A DNA stretch of 60,475 nt from Chitinophagaceae bacterium. Lineage in GTDB: Bacteria; Bacteroidota; Bacteroidia; Chitinophagales; Chitinophagaceae. The position numbers and the translations under genes are program-made. The number at the start of each line of letters is the position of its first letter. Within the stretch, counting starts at the first letter, position 1. This document shows, one piece after another, positions 35,143 to 42,841 of the stretch. The notes under the pieces are model-generated. The model was not told the origin of the DNA, searched no databases, and saw only the letters and a list, made by a program, of their open reading frames with translations. The stretch lies in contig JAJTFY010000016.1 in the NCBI GenBank assembly GCA_021299175.1, forward strand, positions 1-60,475, given 5' to 3'.

Positions 35143-37413
35143 ATGAAAATATTCCAGATGCACTCTCTTTCGATATTCCGTTTGCTGTTTTTCGTTGTAT
35201 TGATTTTCACAATTGATTCTAACGCTATAGCTCAAAAGCAGGTGGCTGCAAGCAGCAGTGAAATCCTGCATACAATGAAGCGATTGAACGTACTTGGAAC
35301 AGTCATGTACATCGCCGCCCATCCAGACGATGAGAATACCCGTTTGCTGGCTTATATGGCGAGAGACCGGAACTATAAAACCGCTTATCTTGCCATGACC
35401 CGCGGAGATGGTGGACAGAACCTCATAGGCGATGAACAAGGTATTGAACTGGGAATGATTAGAACCCAAGAGCTCTTGGCGGCCAGGAGGGTGGATGGCG
35501 CCGAACAGTTTTTTACCCGTGCCTATGATTTTGGATTTTCAAAAAGAACAGAAGAAGCCCTGGCGATTTGGGACAAACAAAAAGTCTTGGCCGATGCAGT
35601 CTGGGTGATCCGTAATTTCAAACCGGATGTCATCATCACCAGGTTTCCTGAAGACAGCAGGGCTGGGCATGGACACCACTCAGGCTCTGCCGTAATCGCA
35701 AGGGAAGCCTTTGTTGCCGCTGCTGATCCTAAGATGTTCCCAGAGCAATTCAAGTTTGGCGTTGGGCCCTGGAAAGCCAGGCGTATCATGTGGAATACCT
35801 TCAGTTTTGGTTCGAGCAATACAACTGCTGAAAACCAACTCAAGATTGATGCAGGAAGCTATATCCCATTGTTGGGTAAAAGCATTGGTGAAATAGCTGC
35901 GGAGGGAAGAAGCCAGCACCGCAGCCAGGGATTTGGTTCAGCTTCTACGCGGGGATCAGCAACAGAATATTTTATCCATACGCTTGGCGAGAAAGCAGAG
36001 AAAGATCCGATGGATGGTATTGACTGCAGCTGGTCTCGGGTGGAAGGTGGATCCGTTGTCAATGCACTCGTCAATCAATTGGTGGAATCCTATTCGGTGC
36101 ATGATCCTTCAGCTTCCTTGCAGCAATTGATTGCCATCAGAAAGGCCATCAATGCCATTGGTGATGCCCATTGGAAGAGGATTAAATTGGGCGAGGTGGA
36201 CAGGATCATCCAGCTGGCATCAGGATTACACCTGGAGGCATTGGCAGACAGGTCATTGGTCAAACAAGGCGACTCCATCAGGGTGAATGTATTGCTCAAC
36301 AATCGTGCAGGTGCCGAAATCAATATTGGAGAAATCAGTTTTGAAAATACAAAGGCTGGCCAGGGCATGGGGTTGAAAAAAAATGTCAACTGGACAAATA
36401 GTTTTTATGCTCCAGTGCCTTCGACCAAAAAAATATCTCAGCCCTATTGGCTGGAAAAGACAATGGATGCAGGCTATTTCAATGTAGATGACCAGCGATT
36501 GATCGGTATGCCTGAAAATAAACCTGCCTTCACTGTCTTGGCATCATTAAATGTCATGGGCGAAACCATCCCCTTTGAAATTCCGGTGCGTTACCGGGTG
36601 GTAGACCCTGCCAAAGGAGAATTTTTTCACCCTGTTTATGTAGTCCCTGCAACACCGGCAGCGGATAAAAAAATGGAAACAATTTCATACGAGCATATCC
36701 CTTCACTCACTTATTTCAGCAATCTGGTAAAATTTGACCTGCCCAAAAACCTGAAGACCACAGGCAAGCGGATCGGCTATATCACCGGTGCAGGAGACAA
36801 GCTGCCCGATATGATCAGGATGATGGGATTTGATGTGACGGAGCTGGGGCGAAGTGACATCAATCAAGGCAAGCTGAACCAGTTTGATGCCGTGGTGGTG
36901 GGCGTTAGGGCCTACAATGTCAATGAATGGATGGCAGAAAAACACGCCATCTTGATGGATTATGTTTCCAATGGAGGCAATCTCGTTGTACAATACAATA
37001 CCAATAGTTTTGCCGGCCCTATGCAAAAAACCATGATTGGCCCCAAGCCATTTAGCATTTCCAGGGGGCGGACAACCGAAGAGGATGCTGATGTTGTTTT
37101 CCTTGATGAGAATGATCCACTGTTGAATTTTCCCAACAAGATTACCAAAGATGATTTTTCAGGATGGATTCAGGAGCGGGGTATTTATTATGCAGAAAAT
37201 TTCTCTACTGATTACAAAGCTGTTTTATCAATGCATGATAAGGGAGAGGCAGACCTCAATGGAAGCCTTATCGTCAGAAATGAAGGAAAAGGCAGGTTCA
37301 TTTATACTGGCCTCGTGTTCTTCAGGGAGCTTCCCGCAGGCGTTCCTGGTGCTTTCCGTTTGTTTGCTAACATCATTTCCAACCCGAATAAAAAAATCAA
37401 TGGCACAAAATAA
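35143..37413 (+). CDS. Secreted PIG-L family deacetylase
   Basis: A 756-aa exported protein (signal peptide ends NAIAQ). The N-terminal PIG-L/LmbE domain has AAHPDDENTRLL (His60, Asp62, Asp63), AMTRGDGGQNLIG and RAGHGHHSGSA, the zinc site of GlcNAc deacetylases. Beyond about residue 330 come beta-sandwich parts, then a Rossmann-like domain (KRIGYITGAGDKLPDMIRMM, AVVVGVRAYNVNEWM, YVSNGGNLVVQYNTN) resembling the glutamine amidotransferase-like module often attached to these enzymes. It is first in a tight operon with a 51-aa membrane protein and a sodium-solute symporter, suggesting that the deacetylated product is imported by the symporter. The substrate is unknown. Confidence 0.88.
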   Translation: MKIFQMHSLSIFRLLFFVVLIFTIDSNAIAQKQVAASSSEILHTMKRLNVLGTVMYIAAHPDDENTRLLAYMARDRNYKTAYLAMTRGDGGQNLIGDEQGIELGMIRTQELLAARRVDGAEQFFTRAYDFGFSKRTEEALAIWDKQKVLADAVWVIRNFKPDVIITRFPEDSRAGHGHHSGSAVIAREAFVAAADPKMFPEQFKFGVGPWKARRIMWNTFSFGSSNTTAENQLKIDAGSYIPLLGKSIGEIAAEGRSQHRSQGFGSASTRGSATEYFIHTLGEKAEKDPMDGIDCSWSRVEGGSVVNALVNQLVESYSVHDPSASLQQLIAIRKAINAIGDAHWKRIKLGEVDRIIQLASGLHLEALADRSLVKQGDSIRVNVLLNNRAGAEINIGEISFENTKAGQGMGLKKNVNWTNSFYAPVPSTKKISQPYWLEKTMDAGYFNVDDQRLIGMPENKPAFTVLASLNVMGETIPFEIPVRYRVVDPAKGEFFHPVYVVPATPAADKKMETISYEHIPSLTYFSNLVKFDLPKNLKTTGKRIGYITGAGDKLPDMIRMMGFDVTELGRSDINQGKLNQFDAVVVGVRAYNVNEWMAEKHAILMDYVSNGGNLVVQYNTNSFAGPMQKTMIGPKPFSISRGRTTEEDADVVFLDENDPLLNFPNKITKDDFSGWIQERGIYYAENFSTDYKAVLSMHDKGEADLNGSLIVRNEGKGRFIYTGLVFFRELPAGVPGAFRLFANIISNPNKKINGTK

Positions 37414-37555
37414 CAAAAGACGGTCTCCGGTTTTTGCCATGGTGGTTGGTTTGGGTCTTGGCCTCCTGATTGCATTGGTCAGAAAAAAAATAGCACTGGG
37501 ATTACTGATCGGTATCCTGGTGGCCGCCATCATTTATAAAAGAGATAAAAGATGA
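37400..37555 (+). CDS. Small two-segment membrane protein coupled to PIG-L and symporter genes
   Basis: A 51-aa protein starting MAQNNKRRSPVFAMVVGLGL. Two hydrophobic stretches are separated by RKK and the end is YKRDKR, so two short membrane helices with both ends on the basic cytoplasmic side are likely. The gene overlaps the end of the deacetylase gene by 14 bp, and its TGA overlaps the ATG of the symporter (ATGA), so translation of the three is coupled. I do not know a function; a small subunit or assembly factor of the symporter is a reasonable guess. Confidence 0.75.
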   Translation: MAQNNKRRSPVFAMVVGLGLGLLIALVRKKIALGLLIGILVAAIIYKRDKR

Positions 37556-39240
37556 GTGTTATAGACTGGTCGGTCCTGCTTCTAACCATTGTTTTGGTGG
37601 TCTTGTATGGCGTTTACAAGGGAAGATCCACCAAAGACATTGATGGCTATTTCAGGAGCAGCAAACAGCTTCCCTGGTACATGGTGATGCTCAGTGTGAT
37701 TGGTACCCAGGCCAGTGCTGTTACTTTTTTATCTGGGCCTGGCCAGGCCTATACAGACGGTATGCGGTTTGTACAATATTATTTTGGATTACCGCTGGCG
37801 ATGCTTGTATTGTGCATAACCTTTGTTCCAATATTCCACAAGCTCAATGTGTATACGGCGTATGAATTTCTTGAAAAACGGTTTGACAAAAAGACCCGCT
37901 CTTTCACCGCTTTTCTTTTTCTCTTGTCCAGGGCTTTGTCAACAGGTATCAGCATTTACGCGCCCGCCATCATCTTGTCTTCTGTATTGGGTTGGAACAT
38001 CTACGTAACCAATGTTTTGATGGGTGGAATTGTTATCCTCTACAGCATCAGTGGTGGTGCCAGGGCAGTAGCCTATACGCAGCAATTGCAGCTGATCATC
38101 ATTTTTTCAGGCCTTTTTCTTGCAGCATATTTGTTGCTAGACAAGATGCCTGAGGGGATAGGATTGGGTGAAGTTATTTCACTTGGGAAAGACCTTGGGA
38201 AAATGAATGTGATTACTACCGGAATGACCGATCAGGGATTTGATTGGACTGATCGTTTCAACATCATCAGCGGGGTGATTGGGGGTTTCTTTTTGGCGCT
38301 TTCCTATTTTGGTACCGACCAAAGCCAGGTAGGAAGGTACCTCTCTGGAAGTTCCATCAAAGAAAGCCGCATTGCCTTGATCATGAATGGAATTGTAAAA
38401 ATTCCAATGCAGTTTTTCATTCTCTTTATTGGTGTACTGGTTTTTGTTTATTACATGTTCAATGCGTCTCCGCTCTTCTTCAATCAACTGGCCATTGACA
38501 AGTTGAAAACAACGGCCTATCACGACCAGGTGGTTGCACTTGAGCAGGAACACAAGGTTATTTCATTACAGAAGCAAACATTGCTGACAACCATGAAAGG
38601 GAAGGGGCAAGCTGTTTATTCTTCAGACCTGCATGATATACAGCAAAAAGAAACTGCCATTCGCCTCAAGGTCAAAAAAATGGTAAAGGAGTCTGGCATT
38701 CTGGTAGAGAATGCTGATACCAACTATGTGTTCATCCGGTTTGTGATGGACCATTTGCCCAAGGGATTGATAGGCCTCTTGATAGCGGTCATTTTTCTTG
38801 CAGCATGGGGCAGTATTTCAGCAGCACTAAACTCACTTTCAGCATCAACCCTCATTGATTTTCACAAACCATTCATCAATGCAAACCCCTCTGATGCAGA
38901 AGCAATGAAACTGTCTCGCATGTATACCTTGTTTTGGGGAATGTTTTGTATCATTTTTGCCCAGTTTGCCACCAATCTGGGTAGTCTTATCGAAGCGGTG
39001 AATATCTTGGGCTCCTGGTTTTATGGGGTGATGCTGGGTATTTTCCTTGTTGCGTTTTACCTTAAAAAAGTACAGGGGAATGCTGTTTTTTATGCAGCGA
39101 TTTTGGGAGAGATTGTTGTGATTGCCATGTATTCCCTCACGAACATAGGATGGTTATGGCTCAATGCCATTGGTGCCATTGCAGTCGTAGTCTTTGCTGT
39201 TGCTTTAGAAATAGTGTTGGGAAAAAAACAAATGAACTAA
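37552..39240 (+). CDS. Sodium:solute symporter (SSS family)
   Basis: A 562-aa inner-membrane protein with about 13-14 hydrophobic segments. The opening SVLLLTIVLVVLYGVYKGRS, then YFRSSKQLPWYMVMLSVIGT and QASAVTFLSGPGQAY, is typical of SSS transporters. About residues 325-390 form a charged, helical, soluble insertion (VVALEQEHKVISLQKQTLL) between membrane segments, likely a coiled coil. Substrates of this branch range from sugars such as N-acetylneuraminate to organic acids. Coupling to a PIG-L deacetylase suggests an amino sugar or a related glycoside, but this is inference. Confidence 0.9.
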   Translation: MSVIDWSVLLLTIVLVVLYGVYKGRSTKDIDGYFRSSKQLPWYMVMLSVIGTQASAVTFLSGPGQAYTDGMRFVQYYFGLPLAMLVLCITFVPIFHKLNVYTAYEFLEKRFDKKTRSFTAFLFLLSRALSTGISIYAPAIILSSVLGWNIYVTNVLMGGIVILYSISGGARAVAYTQQLQLIIIFSGLFLAAYLLLDKMPEGIGLGEVISLGKDLGKMNVITTGMTDQGFDWTDRFNIISGVIGGFFLALSYFGTDQSQVGRYLSGSSIKESRIALIMNGIVKIPMQFFILFIGVLVFVYYMFNASPLFFNQLAIDKLKTTAYHDQVVALEQEHKVISLQKQTLLTTMKGKGQAVYSSDLHDIQQKETAIRLKVKKMVKESGILVENADTNYVFIRFVMDHLPKGLIGLLIAVIFLAAWGSISAALNSLSASTLIDFHKPFINANPSDAEAMKLSRMYTLFWGMFCIIFAQFATNLGSLIEAVNILGSWFYGVMLGIFLVAFYLKKVQGNAVFYAAILGEIVVIAMYSLTNIGWLWLNAIGAIAVVVFAVALEIVLGKKQMN

Positions 39241-39243
39241 AAG

Positions 39244-39266
39244 AATCCCTGAACGGGTGATTTTTT
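39244..39266 (+). terminator. Probable terminator of the symporter operon
   Basis: Imperfect hairpin AATCCC / GGGTGATT with a 2-nt bulge and a 5-nt loop, followed by a run of six T on the plus strand. It could also serve tRNA-Leu(TAA) on the minus strand. Confidence 0.5.
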
Positions 39267-39269
39267 ATG

Positions 39270-39356
39270 TGCCTCGGGCGGGAATCGAACCCGCACTCGC
39301 TTTTTCGGCGAACAGGATTTTAAGTCCTGCGTGTCTACCAATTCCACCACCGAGGC
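39270..39356 (-). tRNA. tRNA-Leu (anticodon TAA)
   Basis: An 87-nt class II tRNA. The acceptor arm GCCTCGG pairs with CCGAGGC, the anticodon arm CAGGA/TCCTG holds loop CTTAAAA (anticodon TAA), there is a long variable arm (TTCGCCGAAAAAGCGAG), and the T arm GCGGG/CCCGC surrounds TTCGATT. Discriminator A; CCA not encoded. Downstream of tRNA-Gly on the same strand. Confidence 0.95.
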
Positions 39357-39392
39357 ATGCGATATGCATGTAATAACAAACGAACTTAAACT

Positions 39393-39419
39393 AAAAATTC
39401 CATCAAAGATGGAATTTTT
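39393..39419 (-). terminator. Hairpin between tRNA-Gly and tRNA-Leu(TAA)
   Basis: A perfect 12-bp stem (AAAAATTCCATC and complement) with a 3-nt loop, 4 nt after tRNA-Gly on the minus strand. Its A/T ends make it terminator-like; it may also be a processing spacer, since tRNA-Leu(TAA) follows 37 nt later without a visible promoter of its own. Confidence 0.6.
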
Positions 39420-39422
39420 ATG

Positions 39423-39495
39423 AGCGGAAGACGAGATTCGAACCCGCGACCCCAACCTTGGCAAGGTTGTGCTCTACCAGCTGAGCTACTTCCGC
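39423..39495 (-). tRNA. tRNA-Gly (anticodon GCC)
   Basis: A 73-nt cloverleaf: acceptor GCGGAAG/CTTCCGC, D arm GCTC/GAGC, anticodon arm CAACC/GGTTG with loop TTGCCAA (anticodon GCC), T arm GCGGG/CTCGT-type with TTCGAAT. Discriminator T; no encoded CCA. Confidence 0.95.
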
Positions 39496-39520
39496 AGTGT
39501 GTGTAAGAACATAGGGGGTG

Positions 39521-39528
39521 CAAAAATA
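39521..39528 (-). promoter_or_regulatory. -7 box of the tRNA-Gly / tRNA-Leu promoter
   Basis: Perfect TATTTTTG on the minus strand, ending 25 nt before the tRNA-Gly 5' end. No matching TTG at -33. Confidence 0.45.
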
Positions 39529-39559
39529 AGAATAAGATCTTAATCTAAAAAGAAAATTC

Positions 39560-39766
39560 TTATTTGTATTTAGGAGTGTACTGAGTGCTTTCCGGAATTT
39601 CCACTTTGGGTTTTCCTTTGTAATGCATGCTGTACAAGCCATAGCATCCACCCAGTACAAAAGCCATAAAGGCGAAGAGCTGGACGTGAAACAGGAATCG
39701 GGAAGAGATTACCCAGTTTCTGCCAAAGTCTTTCTTTTCAGCGATGTCAGTTGTATTGTGTTGCAT
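39560..39766 (-). CDS. Small single-pass membrane protein, conserved-looking, unknown function
   Basis: A 68-aa protein: a polar N-terminus (MQHNTTDIAEKKDFGRNW), one hydrophobic segment (VQLFAFMAFVLGGCYGLYSM) and a Lys/Pro-rich tail. A perfect -7 box lies 17 nt before its ATG, which supports that it is a real gene. It sits between the tRNA-Gly promoter and a glycosyltransferase gene on the same strand. I do not recognise it. Confidence 0.6.
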   Translation of the reverse strand: MQHNTTDIAEKKDFGRNWVISSRFLFHVQLFAFMAFVLGGCYGLYSMHYKGKPKVEIPESTQYTPKYK

Positions 39767-39783
39767 ATGTTTCTTTTGCTCGG

Positions 39784-39791
39784 CAAAAATA
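39784..39791 (-). promoter_or_regulatory. -7 box for the 68-aa membrane protein gene
   Basis: Perfect TATTTTTG on the minus strand, 17 nt before the ATG at 39766. Confidence 0.4.
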
Positions 39792-39809
39792 AGGAATCAA
39801 GTTTATTTT

Positions 39810-40850
39810 TCAATTGCAGTTTTCAACAATTTCTGAAAACCTGCTCTTGCCTTTTGCAAAATGTTGCCAAACCACACTGCCCATGTATCTTCCAGCGGGT
39901 TTTGCTATTCTTTTAGAAGGAAAAATACTTTCTTTCTGACCAGAAAGCAGCCAGATGAAAAAGCCAAAATGGGCTTTCGCGACAGCAGTAAAAAAATAAG
40001 ACTGTCCTGACAGCAGGTTCTTCCAAGCGCTGATCGCATCCAGCAGGAAACGAAAACCGACCGTCATTACAGCATCCATTCCTTCAAGGTTTTTCCAGAG
40101 CATGATCAGGTTGTTCCTGAAATTGAGGTAGATTTTCTTTGGATTGTTCTTGGCAAGGGTTCCACCACCGATATGGTAGATGATGGACGCCGGGCAAGAC
40201 ATGAGCCGGTGACCGGCCAGCTGTAATCTCCAGCATAGGTCAATCTCTTCCTGATGCGCAAAAAAGTAACCATCAAATCCGCCTACTTCATTGAATGCGG
40301 AGTGACGGATAAACAATGCGGCACCTGATGCCCAAAAAATGGGTGCTGGCTTATCGTATTGGTGCTCGTCTTTTTCTAGCACATCAAATATTCTACCCTT
40401 GGAAAATGGATAACCAAAACGGTCTATCCATCCACCAGCAGCACCTGCATATTCAAAGCTTTCCTTGTTTTTATAATCCAATATTTTGGGCTGTATGGCT
40501 GCAACATCCGGATTTTGCTTGAACATATTCATTACTGGCTCAATCCATCCCGGGCTGACTTCAATATCAGAGTTCAGGAGCACCATGAATTCTTCCTCAA
40601 CATGACTGAGGGCCATGTTGTATCCGCCTGCAAATCCTTCGTTGGAGGGATTTCGAATGATGTTGATGGAAGGGTATTGAGCCGCTAACCAATCAGTAGA
40701 GCCATCCGATGACGCATTGTCCGCCACGTAAACAACCATGTTGGGGTAAGTGGAAGCCAAAACAAAAGGCAGGAATTGTTCTAGGTAATGTTTACCATTC
40801 CAGTTCAGAATGACGACCGCAAGTTTAGGATGAGGATCAGATGGTTGCAT
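39810..40850 (-). CDS. Family 2 glycosyltransferase
   Basis: A 346-aa enzyme. I chose the ATG at 40850 over a GTG 14 codons upstream because the ATG-started protein begins MQPSDPHPKLAVVILNWNG, as family members do, and a perfect -7 box (TAAATTTG) lies 8 nt before this ATG, inside the longer frame. The GT-A fold shows VYVADNASSDGSTDWL, NPSNEGFAGGYN and LLNSDIEV (DxD-like metal site), then EIDLCWRL. The C-terminal 80 residues are amphipathic and may touch the membrane. It transfers a sugar from a nucleotide donor, probably in surface glycan or glycolipid synthesis; acceptor unknown. Confidence 0.9.
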   Translation of the reverse strand: MQPSDPHPKLAVVILNWNGKHYLEQFLPFVLASTYPNMVVYVADNASSDGSTDWLAAQYPSINIIRNPSNEGFAGGYNMALSHVEEEFMVLLNSDIEVSPGWIEPVMNMFKQNPDVAAIQPKILDYKNKESFEYAGAAGGWIDRFGYPFSKGRIFDVLEKDEHQYDKPAPIFWASGAALFIRHSAFNEVGGFDGYFFAHQEEIDLCWRLQLAGHRLMSCPASIIYHIGGGTLAKNNPKKIYLNFRNNLIMLWKNLEGMDAVMTVGFRFLLDAISAWKNLLSGQSYFFTAVAKAHFGFFIWLLSGQKESIFPSKRIAKPAGRYMGSVVWQHFAKGKSRFSEIVENCN

Positions 40851-40858
40851 GTATTCAA

Positions 40859-40866
40859 CAAATTTA
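40859..40866 (-). promoter_or_regulatory. -7 box of the glycosyltransferase promoter, very short leader
   Basis: Perfect TAAATTTG on the minus strand, 8 nt before the ATG at 40850. It decides between two possible starts. Confidence 0.5.
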
Positions 40867-40920
40867 GGTCCTATCTCTTTAAAAATCGCCACTCCATTTT
40901 TTCATGTCTTGATTTTTACA

Positions 40921-40928
40921 TAATTTTG
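40921..40928 (+). promoter_or_regulatory. -7 box of the tRNA-Leu(GAG) promoter
   Basis: Perfect TAATTTTG, ending 11 nt before the tRNA 5' end. Confidence 0.5.
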
Positions 40929-40939
40929 TCCTCCCTCGG

Positions 40940-41023
40940 GCCCAGGTGGCGAAATTGGTAGACGCACTACCTTGAGGTGGTAGCGCTGGAAACGGCGTGC
41001 TGGTTCGAATCCAGTCTTGGGCA
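40940..41023 (+). tRNA. tRNA-Leu (anticodon GAG)
   Basis: An 84-nt class II tRNA: acceptor GCCCAGG/CTTGGGC (one G-U), anticodon arm CTACC/GGTAG with loop TTGAGGT (anticodon GAG), a variable arm CGCTGGAAACGGCG, T arm CTGG/CCAG around TTCGAAT. Discriminator A; CCA not encoded. Confidence 0.95.
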
Positions 41024-41024
41024 C

Positions 41025-41057
41025 AAACGCCCTTCCAGCGAAGTTGGAAGGGCGTTT
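41025..41057 (+). terminator. Terminator hairpin of tRNA-Leu(GAG), first of several alternative structures
   Basis: A perfect 13-bp stem (AAACGCCCTTCCA at 41025-41037 with 41045-41057) and a 7-nt loop, followed by TGATTT. The right arm is shared with a longer inverted repeat downstream, so the two structures exclude each other. Confidence 0.7.
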
Positions 41058-41114
41058 TGATTTGTGAGCGTTGAACGCTCGCATTCAAAAGCGAACAAAT
41101 CAAAACGCCCTTCC
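41046..41114. repeat. 20-bp perfect inverted repeat with an inner hairpin
   Basis: The left arm at 41046-41065 (starts GGAAGGGCGTTTTG) is the exact reverse complement of 41095-41114. Between them a small hairpin GAGCGT-TGA-ACGCTC lies at 41066-41080. The whole forms a cruciform-capable block and overlaps the tRNA terminator on its left and the first tandem repeat on its right. Confidence 0.85.
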
Positions 41115-41349
41115 TCGCCTTCGGCGAGGGAAGGGCGTTTGTAGCCCCCCCGCAAGACATTTTGGATCACTGAAAGTAATCCCTTCCCTCGCCTTCGGCG
41201 AGGGAAGGGCGTTTGTAGCCCCCTCGCAAGACATTTTGGATCACTGAAAGTAATCCTTCCTCGCCTTCGGCGAGGGAAGGGCGTTTGTAGCCCCCCCGCA
41301 AGACATTTTGGATCACTGAAAGTAATCCCTTCCCTCGCCTTCGGCGAGG
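41111..41349. repeat. 73-bp tandem repeat, three full copies and a partial fourth, each with a GC-rich hairpin
   Basis: Copies lie at 41111-41183, 41184-41256 and 41257-41329, and a 20-bp partial copy ends at 41349. Copies 1 and 3 are identical; copy 2 differs by one C-to-T and a shifted C at its ends. Each starts with a hairpin (TTCCCTCGCC-TTC-GGCGAGGGAA), then a C run and a unique-looking stretch beginning GCAAGACATTTTGG. The last partial copy stops 18 bp before the ATG of a sulfatase gene. No spacer sequences separate the copies, and no coding frame of interest crosses them. Confidence 0.92.
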
Positions 41350-41367
41350 CTACTATTGATTAAAAAT

Positions 41368-42822
41368 ATGCAATCTCTAATCTATACTTTCACCGCTGCT
41401 GTCTTATTGACCATAAGTTCTATCCAGGCTCAGCATACAGTATCAGTGGGAACCATAAACAATCAACATAAAAGACCGAATGTACTGATCATCATGACTG
41501 ATCAGCACAGTGCTACAATGTTATCTTGTACAGGAAATAAATGGTTGAAGACACCATCACTCGATGCGCTTTCATCTGTCGGGATTCGTTTTGAGAAAGC
41601 ATACGTAACAAATCCGGTATGCATGCCATCCCGTTTTTCGATACAAACTGGTCTTTTGCCTTCATCTGCAGGCATCAGGGAAAATGCTTACAATATCACT
41701 CCGGATAGAAAATCACTCATTCAAAGTCTGTATTCACGTTCATTGGGCCATACATTCCGGAATGCCGGATATGATACTTATTATGGAGGTAAATTTCATG
41801 TTCCACTTGAAGGACCCAATCCAACGAATTGGGGCTATAATGTAATCACAAGAAATGATAGGGAAAATCTTGCATTGGATGTATCTGATTTTCTTGTGAA
41901 TAGAAACCACGAAAGCAAACCCTTCCTGCTTTTTGCATCATTAATCAACCCACATGACATCTGTTTTGATGCAATCAGTTTTGGAGACCCAGAAAGCAGT
42001 GAAGCAAAAGCTACACCACCAGATCTTTTTGAGGCCAAAAAAATCCCGGAAGGCATTTCAAAAAAAGAATTTTTTGAGAAATATTGCCCTCCATTACCGG
42101 ATAACCATCAGCCCAGGATCGGGGAAACCTATTCGGTAGACAGCCTGCTCAGCCTTCGAAAATTTAGAAAAGTAGTTCGGGATAGCTGGACGGAGGAAGA
42201 CTGGAGGTTACACCGGTGGGCATATGCGCGGCTTACAGAAAAAGTAGATGTACTTATTGGGCAGATATTAGCTGCTCTTGATCGATCGGGACTAAGAGAA
42301 AATACCATCATTGTGTTTACCGCAGATCATGGAGAAATGGATGGTGCTCATAAGCTGGAACACAAAACTGTATTTTATGAGGAATCAGCAAGGGTGCCGT
42401 TTATCATTTCTTATGATGGATTGAAAAACAAAGGCAAAGTTGATAAACAACATCTGGTTAGCAACGGGCTGGATATTTTCCCTACACTTTGTGAACTTGC
42501 GCAGATACAGCCACCAAAAGGGCTTCAAGGAAAGTCTTTGCTACCGTTGCTGAATGAAAAAAAAGTAAACAACTGGCGAACTGAACTTTTCATTGAAAGT
42601 CAGCTGGGATATATGATCCACAACGGCCGCTATAAATACCAGCTTGATGATAAGCATGGTGAACTTCCAAGGGAGGTCTTTTCCGATTTAAAAGTAGATC
42701 CCGGAGAAAAATACAATATGATCAAAGAAAATAAATATACAGATGCGATCAATGGGTTAAAAAATAAATTGGTTTCACATTTGACCGCATCGAAGATTGC
42801 TTTTGATCCTCCCGGATTGTAA
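41368..42822 (+). CDS. Sulfatase, secreted
   Basis: A 484-aa sulfatase. The frame also has a TTG four codons upstream, but the ATG at 41368 starts a normal signal peptide (MQSLIYTFTAAVLLTISS, cleavage about IQAQ). KRPNVLIIMTDQHSATM supplies the metal Asp and CMPSRFSIQTG carries the formylglycine Cys85. GGKFHVPLEG and FTADHGEMDG complete the active site. It follows a set of tandem hairpins rather than an obvious promoter. It is convergent with the next sulfatase (19 bp gap). Substrate unknown; the EMDG variant and CxPSR motif put it with the S1 sulfatases. Confidence 0.9.
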   Translation: MQSLIYTFTAAVLLTISSIQAQHTVSVGTINNQHKRPNVLIIMTDQHSATMLSCTGNKWLKTPSLDALSSVGIRFEKAYVTNPVCMPSRFSIQTGLLPSSAGIRENAYNITPDRKSLIQSLYSRSLGHTFRNAGYDTYYGGKFHVPLEGPNPTNWGYNVITRNDRENLALDVSDFLVNRNHESKPFLLFASLINPHDICFDAISFGDPESSEAKATPPDLFEAKKIPEGISKKEFFEKYCPPLPDNHQPRIGETYSVDSLLSLRKFRKVVRDSWTEEDWRLHRWAYARLTEKVDVLIGQILAALDRSGLRENTIIVFTADHGEMDGAHKLEHKTVFYEESARVPFIISYDGLKNKGKVDKQHLVSNGLDIFPTLCELAQIQPPKGLQGKSLLPLLNEKKVNNWRTELFIESQLGYMIHNGRYKYQLDDKHGELPREVFSDLKVDPGEKYNMIKENKYTDAINGLKNKLVSHLTASKIAFDPPGL

Positions 42823-42841
42823 AAAAAGATCAAGATACATG

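Noticed and set aside
41111-41349. Tandem repeats as a CRISPR array
   Set aside because: Units are 73 bp, head to tail without variable spacers, and no cas genes are present.
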